Shown here piece by piece: positions 51,638 through 60,299 of a stretch of DNA of 64,000 nt. The translations under genes and the position numbers were made by a program. How positions within the stretch are numbered: the first letter of the stretch is position 1; every line of letters begins with the position of its first letter. Source of the DNA: Haloglomus litoreum (GTDB lineage: Archaea; Halobacteriota; Halobacteria; Halobacteriales; Haloarculaceae); assembly GCF_029338515.1 (NCBI RefSeq), contig NZ_CP119988.1, positions 3,968,001 to 4,032,000 of the forward strand. Direction: 5' to 3'. Under the pieces are notes generated by a model. That model was not told the origin of the DNA, made no database searches, and saw only the letters and a program-made list of their open reading frames with translations.

Positions 51638-52467
51638 TGGCGCTCGATGACACCCCGGTCGTGGATGCGTGGATGCAGCATCCGGTCGGCGAGTTCCTGG
51701 ACCAGCCGTGGCTCGAGTCGCTGAAGCGGTGGAACGACGGCGATTTCGAGGACGTCCCCCCGGAGTGGACCGTCCAGGCCTACGAGGGCGCCGGCGTCGA
51801 CATCGGCCTCCTGAGCGCCTGGTGGGGCCCGGATGGCCCGCTCATCGGCAACGACGACGTGGCCGACATCGTGGACGCACATCCGGACCAGTTCGTCGGC
51901 GTGGGGTCGGTGCCCATCGACCGGCCGATGGCGGCGGTGCGGGAGGTCCGGCGGTGCGTCGAGGAGCTGGGCTTCGCCGGCATCCGCGTGGTGCCGTGGC
52001 TGTGGGAGCTGCCGCCGAACGACCGGCGGTACTACCCGGTCTACGCCGAGTGCGTCGAGCAGGACGTGCCCTTCTGCCTGCAGGTCGGCCACACGGGCCC
52101 GCTGAAACCCTCCGAGCCGGGACGGCCCATCCCGTACCTGGACGACGTGCTCCGGGAGTTCCCGGACCTCACGGTCGTCGCCGGGCACATCGGCCACCCG
52201 TGGACCGAGGAGATGATGGCGCTCGCGACGAAGTACGAGGACGTCTACATCGACACCTCGGCGTACAAGCCCAAGCGGTACCCGGACGAACTGGTGGAGT
52301 TCATGCGGGGCCACGGCTCGGAGAAGGTCCTGTTCGGGACGAACTACCCGATGATACAGCCCGGCGAGTGTCTGGAGGGCATCGCCGACCTCGACCTCGG
52401 CGAGGAGGCACGCGAGCGGTTCTGCTACCGCAATGCCGCCGAGGCCTTCGGGCTGGACATCGCGTAG
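51637..52467 (+). CDS. Amidohydrolase-2 family hydrolase or decarboxylase
   Basis: A 276-residue TIM-barrel protein of the ACMSD-related amidohydrolase group. Recognisable parts are VVDAWMQHP at the N-terminus, FAGIRVVPWLW, FCLQVGHTGP, VVAGHIGHPWTEEMM and KVLFGTNYPMI. Two metal-ligand positions differ from the standard: the N-terminal HxH is AWMQH and the late Asp (usually FGSDYP) is Asn, so metal binding may be altered. It is translationally coupled to the dehydrogenase; together they look like a short catabolic pathway under IclR control. Confidence 0.85.
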   Translation: MALDDTPVVDAWMQHPVGEFLDQPWLESLKRWNDGDFEDVPPEWTVQAYEGAGVDIGLLSAWWGPDGPLIGNDDVADIVDAHPDQFVGVGSVPIDRPMAAVREVRRCVEELGFAGIRVVPWLWELPPNDRRYYPVYAECVEQDVPFCLQVGHTGPLKPSEPGRPIPYLDDVLREFPDLTVVAGHIGHPWTEEMMALATKYEDVYIDTSAYKPKRYPDELVEFMRGHGSEKVLFGTNYPMIQPGECLEGIADLDLGEEARERFCYRNAAEAFGLDIA

Positions 52468-52641
52468 GCGCCTCCCGGCTCCGACAGCCCCGGCCCGTGG
52501 CTGGCGGGAGCCCCACCGTCTCGCGAACGACCCGGACGGCCACAGCGAGCGGGCGGGCGGGGTGGGTGGTCGTCGCTGTCGGCAGACTGGACGGAACAGC
52601 GGTATCACAGCACATTTGACACGAGCGGCCGAGGGGCGAGT

Positions 52642-53100
52642 ATGGAGATAGAAGTGGTCACGGGGACCGGCGAAGGAGCGACCTCCCTGAGCGCGTTCGA
52701 TGCCGCGCTCGCGGACGCCGGGATCCACAACTACAACCTCGTGACCCTCTCGTCGGTCATCCCCGAGGGGGCGGTCGTCTCCGTCGAGGGGACGCACGAC
52801 CGCGAGTGGGACGTCGGGGAGCTGGTGAGCGTCGTCCTCTCGGAGAACGAATCCACGGTCTCGGGCGAGACCATCGCGGCCGGGCTCGGCTGGGCGCAGG
52901 CCGACGAGGGCGGGGTCTTCTTCGAGGCGACGGCCGAGAGCCGGACGAACGTCGAATCGCTGGTCACGCGGGGGATCGAGACCGCCAAGACGAACCGGCC
53001 GGACTGGAACTGGGAGCCGGGGATCGAGACCGAGATCGCCCAGCACACCGTCGACCAGAACGGGGCCGCGATCGTCTCGGCGATCTACCGGCCGGTGTAG
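52642..53100 (+). CDS. pdaD: Pyruvoyl-dependent arginine decarboxylase
   Basis: PdaD makes agmatine from arginine for polyamine or agmatidine synthesis. The 152-residue proenzyme matches the family throughout: GTGEGATSLSAFDAALADAGIHNYNL and LSSVIPEG. Self-cleavage between S37 and S38 should give the pyruvoyl group on the new N-terminus of the alpha chain. ATG 52642; a CACATTTGAC box about 28 bp upstream fits a leaderless promoter. It stands alone between the amidohydrolase operon and the next cluster. Confidence 0.93.
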   Translation: MEIEVVTGTGEGATSLSAFDAALADAGIHNYNLVTLSSVIPEGAVVSVEGTHDREWDVGELVSVVLSENESTVSGETIAAGLGWAQADEGGVFFEATAESRTNVESLVTRGIETAKTNRPDWNWEPGIETEIAQHTVDQNGAAIVSAIYRPV

Positions 53101-53167
53101 TCGGCCACGTGGGGTAGGATGGACGTGAGGGGGCCCAGATTCGGGCAGGGGATTCCGGCGTGAGAAA

Positions 53168-53174
53168 CATTTAG
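53168..53174 (+). promoter_or_regulatory. TATA-box candidate before the 53-60 kb cluster
   Basis: CATTTAG about 30-36 bp before ATG 53204. A near-identical GCTTTAGT lies at 55400-55407, 24-31 bp before the ATPase ATG at 55431, so the cluster may have two promoters of the same type. Confidence 0.4.
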
Positions 53175-53203
53175 CAGGGGTCCCCGACGAGGGTAAGGCA
53201 CCG

Positions 53204-55255
53204 ATGTCACGAGCCGACCCGGACCTGAACGTTGACATCCCGTCCGGCTACGAGGATGTCGACGAGTGGGCGACGGCGGCGGTCAGGGGGGCCAACAACT
53301 GGCTCGTCACGATCCGCAACGCCACCGACGAGGGAATCGACCCGTGGAGCGACGAGTTCACCAAGGGGGAGAACGGGATCATGACCTACGCGGAGGCGCT
53401 CACCGCGCTGGCACTCACCGAGCAGTTCGCGCCGGTGGACCGCTCGGACTGGAGCACCCTCCGCCGACGCTACTATCAGAACGATCTGGAGGTTGTCCTG
53501 GACCACATCACGGCCGAGGACGGCCCGAACTTCAGGCCGAACCCGTACCTGACCGGGGGTGACGGACAGGGCGAGCGACTGGAGACGGACAACTTCACCG
53601 TCGCGGCGACGTTCTCGACCTCGGCGATCCTGGAGTCGCTGCAGGCCGGCATCGACCTCGGCGACGATATCGACCGGAGCGAGCTCGAGGCGGCGCTGGA
53701 GACCAACGTGGAGTGGCTGCTCTCGAACGCCGTCGAGGGCGAGCGTGTCGCGGCCGACGACGCGGTCGGCTGGGCCTGGCTCGGGAGCGAGTCGAGCCAG
53801 TTCGAGGAGATGGACCCCAGCCCGGTCAACTACTTCACCTACTCGGCTACCATCGTCCTCTGTGACCTCCTCAACTACCGGGGGATCGACCTGGTCGACG
53901 ACGTCGTCACGAAGTACGAGACGGAGCTGAAGGAGACCCTCGAGGGGGCGAGCCGGTTCCTCCAGAACGAGTACTGGGAGGGAGAGTACTGGTCGGTGCC
54001 GACCGGGGTGATGGGCGAGGTGAGCAACAAGGAGAAGCTCCTGTCGACCTGCTACGCGTTCGTCGGCCTCTCGTACGCCGCGGCCAGTCTCGAGGGGATC
54101 GACATCACGGACGAGCGGAGCGACCGGATGGCGACGGCGATGAACTGGGCGCTGGGCTACTACGAGGACCAGCCCAACCTCTGGGCCCTGACCGTGGACT
54201 ACGACTGCGGGCCCGACCACCAGTTCACGGACGGGTCGGCCCCGTACGTGCTGCTGGACTCCCTGGTCGAACTCATCAACCGCCGGCCGGAGCTGGTCGA
54301 GCAGGTCGATGACTTCGCCGCCGACACCATCCGCGAGAAGGTGCGCGGGAAACTGGCGCCGGTCATCCTGGACAAGTGCTGGGCCGGCGACCCGCGGTTC
54401 GAGCAGAAGGGGTTCCGCCACATCGGGAACGCGGACCGGCTCATCAAATCCCGCGACGGTGCCCCCGAGTACAACATGACGGCCATCTACTCGACGGGTG
54501 TCGCCATCGAGACGTTCCTGCTCAACTTCCTCGAGGAGGGCAAGCAGTTCAACTTCGGCGACGAGTTCGAAGAGGAGTCCGACACCGCGACAGGGACGAC
54601 GGAGGCCGTCGAGACGCCGACTGGCACGCCACAGCAGGTCGAGCGCAAGACGGTCAACAACATCATCCTCAACGAGGGCGGCGAGGAGGGCGGCGTCCCC
54701 GAGGCGGTGGACGAGCAGCTCCGGGACATCCAGTCGGAGATCAAGGACCTCTCGGCGGAACTCGGGGACGGGGGCGACGACGTGGCCGTCAAGGAGCTCG
54801 AGACGCGGAGCCTCGCGTTCCTGAGCGAACTCAACGACTGCGAGTCCACGCTCGACGACGAGTACGACGAGCACTGGGTGGACGTGACCGACGACCTCGG
54901 GTCGGCGAAGCAGCCGATCGCCTCGAGCCTGCAGGAGAACTGGGAGGAGAAGTTCAAGCGCATCAACACCGGCCAGTTCACGGAGTACCTCCGCGAGGTC
55001 TACTTCTGTCCCGACCGCGAGACCTACGAGGCACGGGTCGCCTTCGGGGACCGGACGACGCTCCTGTTGCCCCCGCAGCGGGCCATCGTCGACGAGATCG
55101 GCGACTGGGACGACGAGACGTTCCGGGACACGGACGCCCGACGCGGCTACGTCGAGGAGCGCGTCGAGGAGCTGGCCGAGGAGCCCTGGGGCGGCGAGGA
55201 CATCAGCGACGCCGTCTACCAGTTCAAGAAGCGGTTCGAGGAGGAGACGAGCTGA
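53204..55255 (+). CDS. Large helical protein, possible alpha/alpha toroid (first gene of candidate system)
   Basis: A 683-residue acidic soluble protein with no signal peptide or membrane helix. Residues 1 to about 450 show repeated paired helices with small-residue faces (MTYAEALTALALTEQF, FSTSAILESLQAGIDL, LSTCYAFVGLSYAAASLE, ATAMNWALGYYED), which reads like the alpha/alpha toroid of terpenoid-cyclase or glycosidase folds; this is inference. A Thr/Glu-rich linker (about 455-500) leads to a coiled-coil-like C-terminal part (VDEQLRDIQSEIKDLSAELG, VEERVEELAEEPW). I do not recognise the family. It is followed on the same strand by an ATPase, a methyltransferase and a channel-like protein. Confidence 0.8.
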   Translation: MSRADPDLNVDIPSGYEDVDEWATAAVRGANNWLVTIRNATDEGIDPWSDEFTKGENGIMTYAEALTALALTEQFAPVDRSDWSTLRRRYYQNDLEVVLDHITAEDGPNFRPNPYLTGGDGQGERLETDNFTVAATFSTSAILESLQAGIDLGDDIDRSELEAALETNVEWLLSNAVEGERVAADDAVGWAWLGSESSQFEEMDPSPVNYFTYSATIVLCDLLNYRGIDLVDDVVTKYETELKETLEGASRFLQNEYWEGEYWSVPTGVMGEVSNKEKLLSTCYAFVGLSYAAASLEGIDITDERSDRMATAMNWALGYYEDQPNLWALTVDYDCGPDHQFTDGSAPYVLLDSLVELINRRPELVEQVDDFAADTIREKVRGKLAPVILDKCWAGDPRFEQKGFRHIGNADRLIKSRDGAPEYNMTAIYSTGVAIETFLLNFLEEGKQFNFGDEFEEESDTATGTTEAVETPTGTPQQVERKTVNNIILNEGGEEGGVPEAVDEQLRDIQSEIKDLSAELGDGGDDVAVKELETRSLAFLSELNDCESTLDDEYDEHWVDVTDDLGSAKQPIASSLQENWEEKFKRINTGQFTEYLREVYFCPDRETYEARVAFGDRTTLLLPPQRAIVDEIGDWDDETFRDTDARRGYVEERVEELAEEPWGGEDISDAVYQFKKRFEEETS

Positions 55256-55430
55256 GGTAGCGACCGGCCTCTCGGGGGCAGCCCGATCCCGGGAGCTCCC
55301 TGTCCTGCCACCCCGACCGCGGCGTCGGTGCGCACGAACCGACCCCGTCACGCAGCCCGGGCCAGACGTCGCGCCGTAGCGTGGTTCAGCGACCCATACG
55401 CTTTAGTCACACCCATCGCAACCAGCGTCC

Positions 55431-56201
55431 ATGTCGACGTCGACGGACATCGTCTCATTCTACTCCTTCAAGGGGGGTACGGGGCGCAGCACGTCGCTGG
55501 CGAACGTGGCGCACGCACTGGCCGAACGGGGGGCGACGGTCGGCTGTATCGACCTGGACCTGGCGGCTCCCGGGCTCCACATGATCTTCCCGAACATCGG
55601 GGTGGCCCACCTGAACGCGAAGACCGTTCACGACCACCTCAACGGGGACGACAGCGACATCGAGGAGTACATCATCGACGTGGGATCGCAGCTGGACGAG
55701 CCCCCGGAGGGGGAGCTGTTGCTCATCTCCGGGGCCGTCGAGTCGCCGGGCGACGACAACCCGCTGGAGATGATGAAGCGGGCCCTGGAGCTCCGGGACG
55801 ACTTCCAGCGCCGGCGTGACCTGGACTACCTGCTGCTCGACTCCCGCTCGGGCCTCAGCAACCACATGATCCCGGTGTTCGACAAGGCGGACCTGTTCCT
55901 CGCCTTCCACCGCTGGACCCACCAGCACAAGACCGGGACCGACCGGCTGGCCGACTGGATCAAGGACATCGGCGTCTCGCTCGACCACGTGATGAGCGTC
56001 GCCAGCAACGTCCCCACGGCGGTTCCAGAGGACGACATCAGGGAGTGGGTCCAGACGGAGCTGTACGGCGTCTCCGAGTACCACATCATCAACACGTCCC
56101 AGATCCTGCGGGGTGGCGAGGAGATCGTGACGCTGACCCACCCGGACGAACTCATCGCGGAGCAGTACCGGAGGCTGGCCTCACGGCTCGAACGGATATG
56201 A
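55431..56201 (+). CDS. KGGxGR-variant MinD/ParA-type ATPase (second gene of candidate system)
   Basis: A 256-residue SIMIBI-class ATPase. The deviant Walker A is SFKGGTGRSTSLANVA (K14, R19), where Arg replaces the Lys of classical ParA/MinD. Next come CIDLDLAAPGL (D41, D43) and LLLDSRSGLS (D137 to S143) in place of the usual DxPPG switch. This triad (KGGxGR, DLDLxAPGL, DSRxG) marks the KGGVGR-variant ATPases that I know from bacterial conflict and signalling islands, not chromosome partitioning. No ParB gene or parS-like repeat is nearby. ATG 55431; the next gene starts 60 bp later. Confidence 0.9.
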   Translation: MSTSTDIVSFYSFKGGTGRSTSLANVAHALAERGATVGCIDLDLAAPGLHMIFPNIGVAHLNAKTVHDHLNGDDSDIEEYIIDVGSQLDEPPEGELLLISGAVESPGDDNPLEMMKRALELRDDFQRRRDLDYLLLDSRSGLSNHMIPVFDKADLFLAFHRWTHQHKTGTDRLADWIKDIGVSLDHVMSVASNVPTAVPEDDIREWVQTELYGVSEYHIINTSQILRGGEEIVTLTHPDELIAEQYRRLASRLERI

Positions 56202-56261
56202 TGCGCCGGGCGTCGAAGCGTCTCGGGCGAACGGCGACCGACCGCAGTCCACCCAGCTAGC

Positions 56262-57401
56262 ATGGCAGACAACGACTACGACTCACTGTCGGAGTACTAC
56301 ACCAAGGAGGTCGATACCGGCGAGGGGACGGCCGGCCCGACACCGCTGAAGGTGCTCGACGAGTCCACCGTCCTGGACGCGCCGCTCGACAGGGTGCTGG
56401 TGACGGTGTACAAGCGGGGGGAGATCACGCTGTCGGAGGTCGCCGCCGAGACGGACCTCCCGAAGCCGAAGGTGAAGCGCCACCTCGGCGAGCTCCGGCT
56501 CCAGGGGTACCTCGGCATCGAGTACGAGGCCGGGGAGAAGTACTACTACGTCAAGAGCCGGTGGCAGACCGAGGAGTTCCCCTCGGGGCCGGTCATCCCG
56601 CTGGTCTACCAGTACAACCTGCTGAGCGACGAGCAGCGGCTCTCGGCGATCAAGGAGGCCATCGACGAGCACGTCGCCGCCGGCGACGTGGTGGCCGACC
56701 TCGGGGCCGGGGTGGGAGTGCTCTCCTACCTGGCCGCCGAGCGGGCCGAGACCGTCTACGCGGTCGAGATGGACCGCGAGGTGTACGAGAAGGGCCGCGA
56801 GATCATGGCCGAGCAGGGCATCGAGAACGTGACGTACGTCCGCGGGGACGCCCGGGAGGTCGACCTCCCGGAGGAGGTCGACGTCGTCATGTGCGAGATG
56901 CTCGACACCGCCCTCGCCGCCGAGCTGCAGGTGCCGGTGATGAACTACGCCGTCGAGCAGCTCCTCGCTGACGGCGGGACGGTCATCCCGACGGCGGCGA
57001 AGACCTCGGCCCGGCTGGTGAACTCCGACTACGAGTTCCACGGCGGCGAGTTCCGGCTGCCGCACTTCGAGGAGTACGGTGCCAGGGAGAGCGAGCGTCG
57101 CTCCGAGGAGACGGTGTACCACGAGGTCCGCTTCGACGAGAAGAACGCGGAGCTGGTCGAGCAGAAGGTCACCATGACGGCCACCGAGGCGGGGCTGGTC
57201 AACGGGGTGCAGCTCAACACGGACGTCCAGTTCGGCGAGGGGCTCGACTACACGGGGGCGAGCCCGTGGCTGGACGCGCCGCTGAACCTCCCGTTCGACG
57301 AGGACATCCACGTCGAGCCCGGCGACGAGGTCACCATCGAGGTGTCCTACCAGCTCGGCGGCGGGCTGAACAACATCCTGTACGATGTCACGGACCACTG
57401 A
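56262..57401 (+). CDS. Winged-helix plus PRMT-like methyltransferase fusion (third gene of candidate system)
   Basis: A 379-residue fusion. Residues about 35-100 form a winged helix (LVTVYKRGEITLSEVAAETDLPKPKVKRHLGELRLQGYL). Residues 138-250 are a class I SAM methyltransferase: VVADLGAGVGVLS (motif I, 144-155), AVEM (E169), and the segment MCEMLDTALAAEL with E212 and E221 placed like the double-E loop of protein arginine methyltransferases. The remaining C-terminal part is beta-rich, as the PRMT barrel is. A DNA- or protein-directed methylation role is inference. The channel-like gene overlaps its end by 17 bp. Confidence 0.85.
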   Translation: MADNDYDSLSEYYTKEVDTGEGTAGPTPLKVLDESTVLDAPLDRVLVTVYKRGEITLSEVAAETDLPKPKVKRHLGELRLQGYLGIEYEAGEKYYYVKSRWQTEEFPSGPVIPLVYQYNLLSDEQRLSAIKEAIDEHVAAGDVVADLGAGVGVLSYLAAERAETVYAVEMDREVYEKGREIMAEQGIENVTYVRGDAREVDLPEEVDVVMCEMLDTALAAELQVPVMNYAVEQLLADGGTVIPTAAKTSARLVNSDYEFHGGEFRLPHFEEYGARESERRSEETVYHEVRFDEKNAELVEQKVTMTATEAGLVNGVQLNTDVQFGEGLDYTGASPWLDAPLNLPFDEDIHVEPGDEVTIEVSYQLGGGLNNILYDVTDH

Positions 57402-60252
57402 CGGGGCGAGCGGGGACGCCGGGGGAGAATCGACGAGCGGCTGTCGCTACCTCGCGCTGTACGACGCCGAGGCGGGGGCGCTCACCGAGTGGGCGGAGAC
57501 GCTGGCGGCCGACTTCGAGACGCTCGTCGCCGAGAGCGACGTCATCAAGCGCCGGCTCGACCTCGGGACCTACGACGCGGCGTCGCTGTTCGAGCGCGAG
57601 GGGGCCGACAGGGAGGCCGTGTCCGACCGGACGGCCAACCGGCTCATCAAGGCGGACGAGGCCCGGCAGGCCGCCGGCCTCCCCGAGACCTGCCCCCACG
57701 AGTCCCACGAGGACGAGCCGTACTGCGAGTTCCACCTCGCACCGGAGCGGTGTGCCGAGCTCGGTATCGAGCCGGCGGAGATCCGGCGCGCGCTCCTGGA
57801 GCGCATCGGCGACGAGACCGAGGACGGGGCCGGCCGGGGGAAGTGCTTCGCCGGCGGTCGCTTCCGGGAGCTGTCGTTCTCCTACCGGACGCTGGAGTCG
57901 ACGTCGAACCGGCCGATACAGCTGCAGTACGCCCACATCGAGGACCTGAGCCTCGACGACGCGGTCATCGACGAGCGGCTGCTGCTCGACGGGGGGACGA
58001 TCGAGTCCTGCTCGGCGGAGGACGCGCGGTTCCGCCGGACGGTCTCGTTCGACCGGGCGACGCTGGACTGCGACAGCCTCTCGTTCGACGGCTCCGTGTT
58101 CGAGGAGCAGGCCTCGTTCCGGGCGGCGACGGTCACCGCGACCAGGCTCCGGTTCCAGGACTGCTCGTTCGAGCGGGGCTGCAGCTTCGAGGACGCCGAG
58201 TTCGAGCTCGCGCTGGGGAACACGGACCCGGACGTGGACCCCGTGCGGTTCAACGGCACCGAGTTCGACGGCGGCGTGACCTGCAGCGACGCGACGTTCT
58301 CGCTGCGGAACGCCAGCGATATGCGACGCCAGGCCGCGGTCAAGTTCCGGGGCTGCCGGTTCGGCGGGCAGGCCTCGTTCGACGACTGCGAGTTCGGTAC
58401 GGTGAGCAACGACGGCGGCGGCTCGCTGGAGGCGCTCCTGTCCGGCGACGGCGACGGCGACTCCGGCGACGACGTGACCTGGAAGGTGCAGTTCAAGGAC
58501 GCCGAGTTCCAGGGCGGCTTCCGGGCGATCGACGCGGGCATCGCCGGTGACCTCCGGATGCGTGGGGCGGAGTTCCGGGGCGACGGGAGTGACTTCGACG
58601 AGACGACCATCGAGGGGGACTTCGTCCTGACCAACGCCGAGTTCCGGGGCGACGGGAGCAGCTTCGACGGGCTGACCGTCACGGGCGCGTTCTACCTGAA
58701 CAGCGCCGAGTTCTCGCAGGGGGCGGTCACGTTCGCGGGGATCCAGGTCGACGGGCGGCGGATGGACTGCGAGGAGGTGTCGTTCGGGGGCAACAAGCTG
58801 AGCTTCGCGGGCGCGACCATCGACGGCGAGGCGGCGTTCAAGCGGCTGTCGTTCGCCGGCGGCGAGGCCAGCTTCGGCGGCCTCACCGTGCGGGGAGCGC
58901 TCGACCTCGAGGGCTCGGTGTTCGACGTCTCCGGCGGCGACATCGATTTCGCGGACCTGACCGTCGAGGACGAGCTCAACCTCCGGCAGGCGACGTTCAC
59001 CGGCAACGGGATCGACTTCAGCCGGGCGACGGTCGGCGAGACCCTTCCGTCGGCGACGACGGTGGCCGACTGCACGGGGAGCGTCTGGCGGGGTGGCGAG
59101 GTCGACTTCGGCGGGAGCGAGTTCGGCGGGAGCACGGACTGGGAGCTCACGACGTTCGGCGGCGACCAGGTCAGCTTCGCGGGGATGACCGTCGACGGCG
59201 ACGCGACGTTCCACCACGCGGAGTTCGAGACGACGGAGGCCGACCTCTCGGAGCTGACCGTCGCGGGCGAGACGTTCGACATGTCCCACGCCCGGCTGGG
59301 CGGGAAGACCGTGTTCAACGGCGCCGAACTGTGGACCGAGGCGGTCGACCTGCGTCGGCTCCGGGCCGAGGGGGTCGTCGTGGAGTTCCGCAAGGTTGAA
59401 TCGGGCGAGACGCTGGTCGATCTGAGCAACGCCACCGTCACCGACGGCGTGTTCGAGATCGGCCCACAGGACACCGTCTACGGCTTCGAGGGGGCGACCA
59501 TCGGCGACATCGAGATCGCCCTGGGAGAGGGGGAGGGGGCACTGCTCGAGCACTTCGTGTTCAAGAACACCGACTTCGACGGCTTCGACTTCAGCCGGGA
59601 CAACATCAAGCAGGAGCTGAACAACACCGGGTGGCAGATCCACACCACCCACGGTGACGAGACGGCCTCCCCGCGGCGGCTGCGCGACCTGGTGCGGCGC
59701 TACTACCGGCTCGTCACCGAGGGACCCGACGAGGACGGAATCGACCCGAACGAGCTCGAGACGACGTACATGCGGGCGAAGCTCGGCGCGGACCAGCAGG
59801 GCGATCCGGACGCCGTCTCGCAGTTCTTCCAGAAGGAACTGCGCTTCCGGCGGCGGGCTCACGGGCACCGGTTCTGGGACCGGGACCGGGGGAAGGGTCG
59901 GACGACCTACGAGTCGTTCCGGTCACAGGTGCGGATCGGCTGGGACTGGCTCGCGAACACGACCCTCGGGCTCACCGTCGGCTACGGGGAGCGGCCGGGC
60001 AACGTCGTCGCCACGTCGCTGCTCATCGTCCTCGCGTTCGCGTTCGTCTACCGCGCCATCGACGCGCTCCCGCCGGGGTCGAACTCGTTCGACTACGTCA
60101 CCTACAGCTTCCAGGGGTTCATCCAGCTGGTGGTCGGCATCCAGACGACCGGCTCCATCCTGGTCCGGTTCTTCACCGCGGTGGAGGGGTTCCTCGGGGC
60201 GTTCGTCATCGCGCTCTTCGTCATCACCCTCACGCGGTCCATCGACCGCTGA
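57385..60252 (+). CDS. Pentapeptide-type beta-helix protein with C-terminal ion-channel-like domain (fourth gene of candidate system)
   Basis: A 955-residue protein. After a helical N-terminus comes a Cys/His cluster (C103, C114, H117, C123; CEFH is like the small zinc-type motif of haloarchaeal pentapeptide proteins). About 600 residues then form a pentapeptide-like right-handed helix, with repeats such as FRGCRFGGQASFDDCEF, AEFRGDGSDFDETTI and AEFRGDGSSFDGLTV. The C-terminal 85 residues hold two membrane helices (VVATSLLIVLAFAFVY, FLGAFVIALFVITL) around a pore-loop-like TYSFQGFIQLVVGIQTTG, the layout of an ion-channel (Ion_trans_2) domain, although the pore lacks the standard TVGYG. It overlaps the methyltransferase gene by 17 bp. 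Confidence 0.85.
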   Translation: MSRTTDGASGDAGGESTSGCRYLALYDAEAGALTEWAETLAADFETLVAESDVIKRRLDLGTYDAASLFEREGADREAVSDRTANRLIKADEARQAAGLPETCPHESHEDEPYCEFHLAPERCAELGIEPAEIRRALLERIGDETEDGAGRGKCFAGGRFRELSFSYRTLESTSNRPIQLQYAHIEDLSLDDAVIDERLLLDGGTIESCSAEDARFRRTVSFDRATLDCDSLSFDGSVFEEQASFRAATVTATRLRFQDCSFERGCSFEDAEFELALGNTDPDVDPVRFNGTEFDGGVTCSDATFSLRNASDMRRQAAVKFRGCRFGGQASFDDCEFGTVSNDGGGSLEALLSGDGDGDSGDDVTWKVQFKDAEFQGGFRAIDAGIAGDLRMRGAEFRGDGSDFDETTIEGDFVLTNAEFRGDGSSFDGLTVTGAFYLNSAEFSQGAVTFAGIQVDGRRMDCEEVSFGGNKLSFAGATIDGEAAFKRLSFAGGEASFGGLTVRGALDLEGSVFDVSGGDIDFADLTVEDELNLRQATFTGNGIDFSRATVGETLPSATTVADCTGSVWRGGEVDFGGSEFGGSTDWELTTFGGDQVSFAGMTVDGDATFHHAEFETTEADLSELTVAGETFDMSHARLGGKTVFNGAELWTEAVDLRRLRAEGVVVEFRKVESGETLVDLSNATVTDGVFEIGPQDTVYGFEGATIGDIEIALGEGEGALLEHFVFKNTDFDGFDFSRDNIKQELNNTGWQIHTTHGDETASPRRLRDLVRRYYRLVTEGPDEDGIDPNELETTYMRAKLGADQQGDPDAVSQFFQKELRFRRRAHGHRFWDRDRGKGRTTYESFRSQVRIGWDWLANTTLGLTVGYGERPGNVVATSLLIVLAFAFVYRAIDALPPGSNSFDYVTYSFQGFIQLVVGIQTTGSILVRFFTAVEGFLGAFVIALFVITLTRSIDR

Positions 60253-60299
60253 GCGCGGGCCGGTCCCCGCCGGCCCGGCCGTCGGGAACGGACCGGACC

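Noticed and set aside
53207-55351. 714-codon minus-strand frame opposite the first gene of the candidate system
   Set aside because: The plus frame has haloarchaeal acidic composition and a repeated helical pattern; the minus frame is Arg/Val/Leu/His-rich with no motif.
55431-56201. Plasmid or chromosome partition locus (ParA)
   Set aside because: No ParB gene, no parS-like iterons, and the ATPase motifs are of the KGGxGR variant rather than classical ParA.
57388-59868. 826-codon minus-strand frame opposite the beta-helix channel gene
   Set aside because: Mirror frame of a repetitive gene; no domain recognised, and the plus strand shows pentapeptide repeats and membrane helices.
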